From Porites lobata (Eukaryota; Cnidaria; Anthozoa; Scleractinia; Poritidae), in contig CALNXK010000022.1 of NCBI GenBank assembly GCA_942486035.1, forward strand, positions 4,331,001 through 4,395,000: 64,000 bases of DNA, read 5' to 3'. Below are positions 36,501 to 46,500 of this stretch, piece after piece (the first letter of the stretch is position 1; every line of letters starts with the position of its first letter). The notes under the pieces are model-generated. The model ran no database searches, was not told the origin of the DNA, and was given only the letters and a program-made list of their open reading frames with translations. The translations under genes and the position numbers were made by a program.

Positions 36501-37381
36501 TTCCATGAGGAACAGTCACTACTTTGATTTTTTTTCTGATAAATTATAGGAAGGACGTAAGTAACTCACATTTCAATCAGTTCATCTGTAGCGTCAATAA
36601 GTTCCTTCTTTTCTTCCTCACTGAATATGTCTTTAACCACAAGGTAGCCATCTCTCTCATACTAAAACAAAGCACTCCCCTTTTTATTTCAAATTTTTTA
36701 AAATGCAACAAAGAAGTTGGACCCACACTTTTGTATAGGATAAGATTTTTGTAACATTGGTGGGCCTGGGAAACTTATTTGTCACGCAATCATATAGTTG
36801 TTACGCCACTTTCGAGTTCGAATTTCGAAAAGATTTCAACACAGCCCCCAAATTCCTCACAACTTCTATCGAAAACATTATGGATGTAAGAAAGGGAAAG
36901 GCAATAAGGCAAACTTCTCAGAATATTGTACGTAATGGCTGCGGTATAGCCTGATTCTTTTTACCGGACAAGAAACATAAGTTTACGATCGCTGTCGGCG
37001 ACAGCCCAGTTAAACTACGAACAAAGTTGTTTGAGTATAATTTTTCAGCAAATATGTAAAATCTTTGAGAATCAATCTGGTCTGACTCACAAATTGTATT
37101 AAAACAAAGAAGAAGAAGAAGAGAAAAACGCAATTCGGAGCACCCTGCGCTAAAAGAGATTCTTGCGTGAGTGTGATCGTGCACGAAAAGTAATAATTTA
37201 AAACCCTTACCTTGGCTTTATCATCCGCATGTAGTTTGAAGAAGGAACTGTTTGTATCTGCTGAGTTACTACTTGAAAATCGGCTAGCAATCGTATATTT
37301 TAACCGCTTTATACAGCGGAGCTTTGCTGCAGACGAACGAAACGATGCCATACTGCCAAGGTTGTGTTGCGAAATTATCAT
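33513..37381 (-). CDS. phytanoyl-CoA dioxygenase (PhyH) family Fe(II)/2-oxoglutarate oxygenase (five exons)
   Basis: Exons (minus): 37381-37211, 36661-36570, 36477-36312, 35068-34897, 33955-33513. All phases agree and the product is about 347 aa. The start may also be the internal ATG 10 codons in (MASFRSS). Residues 1-45 are rich in Arg, Ser, Ala and Lys with no acids, like a mitochondrial presequence; no clear peroxisomal PTS2 or PTS1 is visible. Core motifs in order: YERDGYLVVKDIF (58-70), HPVWHKALRHPKLLDVI, PSIRYIMQEKIHMKFPG, WHQDWAFLPH (iron ligands H173 and D175), GCLQVVPGTHK, then H256 in HASGPNN as the distal iron ligand and R267/R268 for 2-oxoglutarate. The family hydroxylates substrates using O2 and 2-oxoglutarate; the substrate cannot be told. 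Nothing is broken. Exon 4 uses acceptor AAATAG before GTTGAC; an acceptor 6 nt further in would break the frame. Confidence 0.88.
34389..34575. mobile_element. inverted-repeat MITE in the last intron of the PhyH-family gene
   Basis: The left arm from GACGTCTGAGTGACGACTTC (34390 on), through CAGAAATTCAATACTGAT to TCTGGG, is mirrored by the right arm beginning TCTGGGTAATGACGCG and running through ATCAGTATGGAATTTCTG to GGACGTCATTTCG. Outer CGCTACC/TAGCG fragments may extend the element to about 34.34-34.64 kb. Confidence 0.6.
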
Positions 37382-37628
37382 GTACGCGTCACGCTTTAGC
37401 GACTTCCTCTTGTCAACACTTCATTTGTTTCAGTTTGTGTATTGTGAATCAGGTAGCCTGCGAAAACATCCGTTTCTCCTCGCTCTTCGCCGCTGGGGAC
37501 GTTAGGCTATGAATCAGGTAAATTGAGCTGAATGGGGCGCGGAGCGAGAAAAGGAGAAAAGAGGGAATAGGACACTGACACTGACAAGCTTTCTTATCCT
37601 TGACGAGAAGGCGTTCAACTGCATTTGT

Positions 37629-37916
37629 CTAAATTAAATAAACAGAACACAGAGGTTGGCTGACGGCCGTGGAACTCTTTCCACGGGCACTTGCCTGGTA
37701 TTTTCTCAGAAGCCTATCGTATTTCCTCAAGGTGGGGCTTGCAATTGTGGACCGGCGATAGATAGAGTCTGGATGGGGCAAGGGGACGTTGTCATTACTT
37801 CGCACTAGTGGTAGTCTCAGTAGAGGAAACCGAGGATTGGCATCGCCAGTTTTGAATAAGCGCCTTTTTCTAATAAGCTCTCCTCTCCGAAATTCCACTT
37901 CTAGTGCCAAGTCTAG
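37629..37916 (-). CDS. unassigned exon-like ORF behind a good splice acceptor
   Basis: On the minus strand the acceptor CACCTGTGTTGCAG ends at 37917, and the frame then stays open for 95 codons to a TAG. The product contains LALEVEFRRGELIRKRRLFK, then NPRFPLLRLP and a basic segment with LRKYDRLLRKYQ. The composition looks protein-like, but I recognise no family and no partner exon was found. It could be the last exon of an undetected gene, a retroposed or captured gene fragment, or chance. Confidence 0.3.
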   Translation of the reverse strand, partial: LDLALEVEFRRGELIRKRRLFKTGDANPRFPLLRLPLVRSNDNVPLPHPDSIYRRSTIASPTLRKYDRLLRKYQASARGKSSTAVSQPLCSVYLI

Positions 37917-39076
37917 CTGCAACACAGGTGAACGCAGGCTAACATGTTCTCAGAAAAAAGTCCTTTGGGTTGGGGGGGGGGGGTACTTTGTCCCTCTCCT
38001 CTGAATATATACTAGCCTGATTCTCAGACGTCCGAGGTCGTTCGCGGTTCCTTCGATTTTCTCCTTGAAGCGAAAGACACCGCTCGGCTCGTTTCGCTCA
38101 CCAATATTTTTCCTATTTGACCACGTATTTTGCCTTTTTCCCTGGTCCCAGGCGACCCAGGCTACAATAGCTCATAAAGCGCCTGTCGTGCAGGCTATTT
38201 GTGCAGGCTACTACCGAACAGGCGATTCTTCGGCCAATCAGCATCAATACCCACCCCGGATCGCGACGTGGTTACTAAGCTGCACATGGTGGACTGTGAT
38301 GTTTTGATGTGGACGCTTTGAGATGGGCTGAGAAAGGGAGTCATAAGGGACATTTTGATGGCAAATACCGTAATTGCACTTCTTTTATTCGAATAAGGTA
38401 AGTAAGGTACCTTTTAAGTCTCCAAAGTATAAGTTTCTGGAATATTTTTCGTCAAGAAATGTGGAAAATCGTCGAATGCCTGCAAACGCGCGATCGCACC
38501 ATTTGCCGCAAGTTTATGCGGGAATGCAAATGTCACGGTGTAAGTATAATTTATGAAGAAAAACACTATTAATGGTCAATAAATTTATTAATTGTTGAAA
38601 CTTTTTCTGGCTGTAGCTGTTCAGGTATAAACCTGACTCAAAGACCTTTATATGAGCTGTTATCTGACGTTATCTGTCGTGACAATGCGCCATTATAACT
38701 GAAAAATTTATATAAAAGCTTACGTGTACAACAAGCATAATCACAAATAAACTCCGTTGCAGCAATCCTTCTTCATGTTTTCCAAACATTCGAGAATAGG
38801 TACTTGGTCATGTTTTAGAAGAGACTAATGTATAGCTGATAAACCTCTGTTTAGGAGAAATCCTCTTTTAAGGGGCAAGTAATAAACAGAGGGTCAGTTT
38901 TCAGTGATTTGCTGATAATTTTGTGCGCTGGGACGTTGGAAACTTGACTTCAAAAGAGGAAAACTGTTCAACTGAGGTTCATTGTTTTTTTAACCATGCT
39001 TAGTTTCCCAATGGCTCTTACTTGTATTTGCAACTGTAGACTTAAGCTTTCTGTTTTCTGTAGATCTCATCTGGCG

Positions 39077-39299
39077 TTTGCCTAAAACCTGGAGTATGGA
39101 AACCCCAAGCTGAATGCTGAATGACTCTGAAGCTTGGTGGAGAGGGTTAGGAAACTGAGTGAATCAGGTCCATTTAGGGTCATTATGCTGGACAAACTGA
39201 CCTGAAACTTGATTCTCTCACTTTCCTAACCTTAATCACTAAACTTCAGTGGCATTCAGCGTTCGGTGTGGGGTTTCTGGATTCTGGGTTCTAGGCAAA
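39077..39299. mobile_element. palindromic MITE, 223 bp
   Basis: The left arm TTTGCCTAAAACCTGGAGTA, continuing TGGAAACCCC, and the right arm GGGGTTTCTGGATTCTGGGT, ending TCTAGGCAAA, are inverted copies of roughly 100 bp each with moderate divergence. Non-coding. Confidence 0.65.
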
Positions 39300-39719
39300 T
39301 CCTCCTATCTGAGATGTAACCTCTTGAAAACCATAGGATATAGCAGTAATTGTGTGCCCTTTAAAGCAGCCTATTTCCAATTACAAGGCTGCTGCCTAAG
39401 AAAACGTTCTGGGAGCCCTTCAGGCTCCTAAAATAAAAAGTTAGGAGTTTGAGGCCACCGATCAACAAACTTCAAATTTATTAGTGCATAAATAGTAGCA
39501 TAGTTAAAGCTCAGCTAAAATTAAAGGGAAAGTCTCCTTTTTTGCATTTGTAAATTTCTTTTTCTCAACCTAGCTTAGGGTACCAGAGGCTTTTTTACCT
39601 TTAGTAATAATTACTAAAACTTTCCATTTGCACTTACCTGGGGCAATTGATCGTCTAATTTATGCACTCTTGACATTTGTTCTGTGTATATCATCATTTG
39701 CTTGGTCTTTTTGCATTAA

Positions 39720-40245
39720 GCAGTAAGTTGGAATTGCTCAACCGAGTCTTCAAGGGTTTGTATGGGGGTATTCAATTCTCCAACGTTAGCGTCCAGATCT
39801 GAAGGGGCACAGTGCTTGATGAAGGTCGTTTCGTCTGCGTATCAAAATGCTGTCCAGTCATGGTTATCGTTAAGATCATTTACATATGAATAAAATACGA
39901 CTGGCCCCAATATCAAACCCTGTGGTACCCCGAATTGCATGTCAGTCAGTTCAGATGTTCTATCATTCACTTGTACAAACTCCCCTCTTTCACCCATGTA
40001 ACTTAGAATCCAGTGAATGCCTTTGAGAAATCTGCAAATACAGCCATAGTTAGTCCACCTTTCTTCATAGCTTGGATGATGTCATCTCTGAAGCTCAGTC
40101 ATGCTGTTGGTTTTGAATGTTGGTTTTGATATCTGTAACCAGATATCTTTTCATTAAGTATGCGGTTTTGTTCATTTGTCAGCAAAAAGCTTTGAATGTC
40201 TTTCATGTGGGACACTTTTTCTTTTTCTGTCATTAACTTGATACA
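39720..40245 (-). pseudogene. decayed LINE reverse transcriptase fragment
   Basis: Read on the minus strand the fragment shows ILNEKISGYR, LSFRDDIIQAMKKGG, AVFADFSKAF (RT motif A), HWILSYMGERGEFVQV, FGVPQGLILGPVVF (the conserved VPQGSILGP block) and YADETTF (catalytic YADD changed to YADE). In-frame stops lie before LSFRDD and just before YADE, so it is dead. Both the catalytic site and the frame are lost. The clade is not certain; the motif spacing is that of non-LTR elements. It sits about 300 bp upstream of the first SWT1-like coding exon, in opposite orientation. Confidence 0.8.
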
Positions 40246-40560
40246 AGTTCATTTGTAGCTCTTATTTTCAGTTGTGACATTGAAACTTCTCATCAGGGCT
40301 GTTATATTTGAGAGCCTCTCCCAGCAACTATGAACATGGTCCCTGGCTACTTTTGTAGGAAAATAGAAGAAAAATAGAACCAAAAGAAATCCTTAACTGT
40401 TTGATTCCCCGCCTACTTGTTGTATTTACCCGGGAACTTGAAATCTTAGTGACAGCCCTGCCCCATTTATTACAGCAGCTGTAGAAACTTGCAACTGTGT
40501 TTGTTACATCTTATCCTTTACAGGCTATAAAGTGCGTTTCTGAAAAGATGCAAAGTCAAC

Positions 40561-43500
40561 ATGGATCCTGCTAAGTCAGATAACAGACCTCTCCCAGCAG
40601 GCTGGATATGCCGACTGTCCAAATCACGAAAAAAGCAATATTATTTCAACAAAATTACTGGAGAATCCAGCTGGAAGCACCCACTGGATATTGATGTGTT
40701 TTCTCCTGTAAGTTATTGTTAAATTTGTCTTCACTTGTACACTGTAAGTTACATGTATTAATAAATAATTTAACATTGTGTTCATTAAAATTAGTTATGG
40801 AACACCATGTCATTCCACAAAACATTATTTGCTTGCTAGTCTAATGGAAACTTCAGATATTTCAGGAGTTGTTTGGGTTGTTGTTGGAGGTACATGTAGA
40901 TGTACTGTACATATACTTTAAGGATGAAAGTCTTGGTATAATAGGAGGATTCAGTTGTAAACAATTTGCGGTTGTACATATGTATATTAGTTATTAGTGT
41001 AGTTTGGACAGGCAGGACTTTTTTTTTCAATCCTTGGTCTTCATGCTACAACTGATGTGAGTGTTGTATTTAAAAGTACGTACGTGGAAGCTAAGTTCTT
41101 AAGAAGTGGAATTTGTCCTTGAAATGTCCTTGAGAAAAAGAGAAATAATTGACTTACTCCATAATGAATGGATATCATGGATAACTTTCATCTCTTGTAA
41201 TGCAACGTAGAAGTTAAAAGTAAAAAAAGCAACGTCACAGGAAAAAAAGTAAAAAAAAATTTAAAGAATGCCCAAAATTTGGAAGAGTGAGACGAGTCCC
41301 AATCTGGGAACTTGCAGGCTTTCCTGGTTGGGACTTGTCTCAAAATTTGGGATTTTATGGCCTTTAAATTTTGAGAATCCGTTTTTTTCCTGTGTGTTGA
41401 AATTTGAGCAAAAGATTTTGGCCATTTTTGTTTTAGCAAATTGAGATTTACAAAGATGTTTTAAGGTGTGTCATGCTGCCTTAGATAAAGATCCACTTAA
41501 TATGAAATTTGTTGTGTGCACTATGTTTTTGCAGAGCAAAGAAGGTGTATTAAAAAGAGGTGCCAAAGATGATGAAAGCAGCTGTACAAGCTCAAAAAAG
41601 AAGACAAAAAAATCTAAACATAAGAAACACAAACCTGCACCACCATCAGCTCAATCAAACAGCCAAGTATCCCAAGGACATCAAATTCCAAACCCACAGA
41701 AAAATAACAAAATGCCTCAGATGATGACAACTGCAGTAAATGCAAATGGACAAAAACATTTGTGCAGCACTTCCAAAGTACGTCTTATATCTGCCTGGGT
41801 CGATTCTGTGGATCATGCATATGCTCCCAGTGAACAAGGAACCTGTATAAGCAGCCCAACCCACAGCCATGCTGAAAGTACTGCATTTTTTTCAATGCCA
41901 GATAGCCAAGAACCTAGTGTAGTAATGGGTAGCCAAGCTAAAAAAAACAACACAAGGGATGTTAGTTGCAAACATCATCCCTCACCACTTAGCCAGAAGG
42001 GTTCATTATCTGCTGCTGTTAGTGCGACTGTAGGAAAACAAAGTAGCAAAGGAGAAACTCTTAGAAATGCTGCTGGCAATCTTTGTAAACCAGTTAGTCC
42101 TTTACCCCCTCACGTATCTGGTGCTGCAGTGAATACTGACAGGACAAATACTACGCAAGAAATAATGCTAAATCCAACTACGGTACACCAGTCACAATAT
42201 ACAGAGGATATGCAGTTAGACAGTCAACAGTCTTTTCATAGCTATGCAAATGACCATTTCAATGTTGGATATGAGAGAACTCAGTTTGGTGATGATAGTG
42301 AAATGGCAATGGATATTGATAACTATGAGGAACTTGAAGATCAAATAAGGCAAGAGGTATGATAATCATTATTTTCAAAGTAAAGAAATGATCGTCGCAG
42401 TAAATGCAATTTATGCAATTGCGTAAAGAAGCCTGAAAAAAATTCAGGACTTCAATGGGGTTTGAACCCGTGACCTCATGATTACTGGTGCGATGCTCTA
42501 CCAACTGAGCTATGAAGCTACTGATGTTGGGAGCAGGTCAATTGTGGGTTCATATGTTCCCGTGAAAGAAATGAGTGTTAATGATATATGAAATAAATCA
42601 TATATAAACTGTGGAAATGAAATGAAAATGAAGAAATGATCATCGCAGTGAATGCAATTTATGCATTGCATAAATTACGTTCACTGCGAAGATCATGAAG
42701 AAATGATCATCGCAGTGAACGCAATCTATGCAATTGCGTTCACTGCGACGATCACTTCTTCATTTTCATTTCATTTCTGCAGTTCATATGTGATTTATTT
42801 CATATATCATTGACAATCATTATTTTGTCAAATTGACCTGTATTTGTTGACAGAATCATTACTTCAATAACATTATTCTTGTTGCCCTTTTCAAATTGTT
42901 AAACCTGTAAAATTAATTTGCCCTTTATTGAAATTTTTTAATCAAACCAGATTTTTTCCACCCAGAATAATCCATCAGAAGACCTAAATAAATACTCCAA
43001 GAAGTTCCCAATTAATAATATTACATGTGTTTAAAAAAGAGCCTTTGCAGCTTTAAGGACATGAACACTAATTTTCTACATGTAAAGTTCATTGGTGCTT
43101 TTGGACACATTTCAGTATGATCTTTAACATTTTTAGAAGGTCCAGGTGTAAATTATTTTCATTGAAGATCGTTTGATTTCGTAGGTACATCTTCATGTAT
43201 TCTTTCCATTTTCTCTTGTCTAGCTTCAAGGAATGAGAACAGAGTTTGTCTTAGATCCATTAAAGGTGAGTAGAAATGAAAAGAAGAGCATAATGATGCA
43301 TCCCCAAAATATAAAGACTGAGGTACTTGTTTTTGCATGTGAACTCGTTAAAAGCAGTGGCTATGGTGGATCTTGACCTTGAGGGAAGTTAGGGGGCACT
43401 CATCCAGTCCTTGTGATTTGGGCTGTCTCCAAAAAATGTTTTGCAGTCCTTTAGGTTCTACATGTAGAAGTGGTTAAAGAATAGGAGACGGTGCTCCTCG

Positions 43501-46500
43501 CTCGAATCTTTCACTGAAAAAGGCCCAGGGATTTAAGGCTCAGGTTTCCACTAGCGACCGAGTCGGAATTGTAAGCAGAGTTGTAAAAGCGCTTATGACC
43601 TTGAGAAAATAAAAATCAGAGTTGTAAGTGGAGTTATAAGCTGGATGGAATCAGAATTGGAAGAATCAGAATGTCTCATTTTCTTCAGACTCTGCTTATG
43701 ACTCTGTTGCTTTGTCCTGCTTATGACTTAGTGAAAACCGTATTGTCTGAGTTGGAAGGAGAAGCGGAAGGATAAACCAATCACAATGCGCATTCCCAGG
43801 CTTTGTGATTGGTTTACTTCTTCCCCTTCTGCTTGCAACTCCAAAAACTCAGTTTTCACTTGATTGTAAACAAGGCAGTCATAAGTGGAATCAGGACGCC
43901 GTTTCACCAGATCGTAAAGTTCTACGCTTTTTATTAATGACCCCGACTCAGTCGCTAGTGGAAACCAGCCTTTAGGTAATTATCTACAGTATGTGCTAAT
44001 TTTCATTGTTCTGAAACAGGTTACAGAGGACCCTAGCAAGGATACTGTAGTTTCATATTCTGTAAGTGCAGACCTTAGGCTGTATCATTTGAAATAAGGT
44101 GTCTTAGTGTACTGTGGCATTTTACGGCTTAATCATGTCTTTTAATGTCAAAGTGATGTTTAATCCCTTTTTTTACTTTTATTCAGGAATAGTTAAATAG
44201 TCCTTAGACTTGATATTATGTGTGTTTTGTGTTCAAAACCTATTGCTGAATAATTATACATGTACTACATTGTACATGTAGTAAACTCTAGTTGCATAAA
44301 AATTGAAAAAACTCTATTTCTAATCCTATTTCGTCTTTTCACTGAAACAACAACATTCCATGGGTGTTTTTATTACCCAGAAAACAAATAGAAAGTTCAG
44401 CTTTAGTATTGGTATTTATACACTGTATCTAATACACTGTTTATAAAAGTACAGTCTATTACAAGTTTTGTGTTTACCTTTTGCTTTGAGTAAGTACATG
44501 TGTATAACACACCATAAAATATTTATTATCTCTAGTATCTGTTGGCATGTCATATGTGGTTAAGTTTTTTGCCTTTGTGTTTAAACTGCTTTTGCAGGAT
44601 ACTCTATATGTTGTCCTGGACACTAATGTACTTTTATCACATCTCAAACTTGTATCTGAGTTGAAGGATTTTCCCATAGAAGGTTAGTGTTGCAAGCATC
44701 ATTACGGGTTGGTACACATCGAGTATTGAATTTTTGATAAAGTTTGGAAATTTACAAACTAGTTTTCCAAACCTGAAAGTTTGGAAAGTACAGTCGATTC
44801 CTGATCACTCAAAACTTCAAGGGAAAGGGAAAAAAGTTTGGGTTATCGGGAGCTCAAAGAAAAATAGCCAGAAGTAAGGTGAAAACAGTTTTTACGGTAC
44901 AGCTGTACAGTGAACATTAATCACATTTTATTGTAGAAATGTTAAGTGAAAATTGAAAGATACTTTTAGGTTATAATTCAGAATGTAACATAACAAAAAA
45001 TAGCCTAAATAAAGCATGCATTTTACTGTTTTGAAAAGTAAAGCTGTTTCACGTTATATCTGTGATGAACAACATCAGCCTCCACTGGTAGAGTTAATGT
45101 CTACAACACGTCAATGGGACTTTAAAATCCAATGTTTCAGACTCCATTGAGCACTCAAAACATGGTTCGAGTTTCATGGGGTAACATGTTATAGAAATGA
45201 TCTGAGGGGAAACAAAAATTACTTTAAGTTAGCCAGAGGTTCGAGTTATAGAGGGTTTGAGTTATCGAGGGTAAAATTACAGTAAATGTATGAAGAAAAT
45301 CCGGGGAAAATCAATTTTGGTTCGAGTTACTGCAATTAAAGTTCGAGTTAGTGAGGGTTCAAGTTATCGGGAGTCAACTGTAAAGATAAAATCTGGAAAA
45401 ATGGTTAACAGTAAGAGTTTTTTCTTTTTCAAAACTGCAACAATTGCTTAATAATATTGCTTTTAGTGAAATCTTTTTGCTAGACAAATCTTACTGATTT
45501 TAATCTAGTCTGTAGCCAAAACATTCAATCAGACTGAGAAGTTTCAGAACTCTGTTATGTTTGCATTGCACCGTGATTACTGTACATTTGCAGTGCATCA
45601 TGGGAAAAGCGTAGTTGAGGTTTATAATCTTTATCAGTCACTAACTTTATACTGTATTTGATAAACTTAAGTCTGGAAAAAGAAATTATTTTTTGTGAAA
45701 AAGTTGGAAAAAAGTCATGAACTTCGCATTCAAAACCCCTGAAATTATTTTGCATTACTATATATTAATTTGAGAATTTTAGGTCCCAAAATTGAAGCAT
45801 TTTCATTGAAAGTGATTCAACTTCACCTACCTTTATAAGTCAGAGCAACTTACAGGTAATTCTTTGGAATGTATTACTGTTAATGCTAGTTTTCTTATGT
45901 GAAGGTGTTGCCAGACCTGTTTTGGTTGTTCCATGGATTGTTATTCAAGAACTTGACTCCTTAAAGGTATGTCAATTTTTATTACATGTGTTGTCACTTT
46001 TGTACATGTTTCTGTCAGGAGTGTTCGGTTGAAGGAATCATGTATTCAAAAACCAGTGCTTTACCCAAAAAGTAGGGGATACAGGCTGCATGTACAGATC
46101 TATCTTCCGACAACTACAGTTTGGTCCTTGCTTTTCTGGTACGTGTGGACAGTGTAATAATAATAATAACTTTATTTGTATAGCGGTATATACAAAAGCT
46201 CTATATCGCTTTACAATCAAAAAAGAAAATAACTAACAATAGCACCAAAACAAAAAGTCAACTGAAAGCGAGTCTAAAAAGATAAGTTTTCAATCTAGAT
46301 TTAAAAACATCAACTGATCCACTTAATTTAATGTCTAAGGGAATATCATTCCAGTGCTTTGGGGCAGCGACCGAAAAGGCCCTGTCTCCATAGCTCTTCA
46401 GGCGCACACTCGGTACTTCTAATAAATGTTTGCTAGCTGACCTAAGATTTCTTGTAGGGTTATATGGGACTATAAGTTGACTTAAATACGGAGGCGCCAG

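Larger units (their letters stand above)
37382..40523. other. region between divergent PhyH-family (-) and SWT1-like (+) genes
   Basis: It must contain both promoters. Contents: coral-type repeat fragments (GTAGCCTGCGAAAACATCCG near 37.45 kb), an exon-like ORF (37629-37916), a poly(G) run near 37.97 kb, a palindromic element (39077-39299) and a dead reverse transcriptase (39720-40245). A likely 5' UTR acceptor of the SWT1-like gene ends at 40523; its upstream first exon was not found. Confidence 0.5.

Noticed and set aside
41655..41870. Antisense frame opposite SWT1 exon 2 as a gene
   Set aside because: Shadow of a Ser/Gln-rich coding exon, no splice or domain support.
42259..42504. 81-codon minus-strand frame as a gene
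   Set aside because: It translates the SINE and the antisense of SWT1 exon 2.
42430..42515. Functional tRNA gene, minus strand
   Set aside because: Boxes A and B are present but no anticodon stem-loop forms; a SINE head explains it.
42386..42807. CRISPR-like array suggested by repeated GATCATCGCAGTGAA units
   Set aside because: Units occur in both orientations with no regular spacers; eukaryotic SINE and palindrome context.
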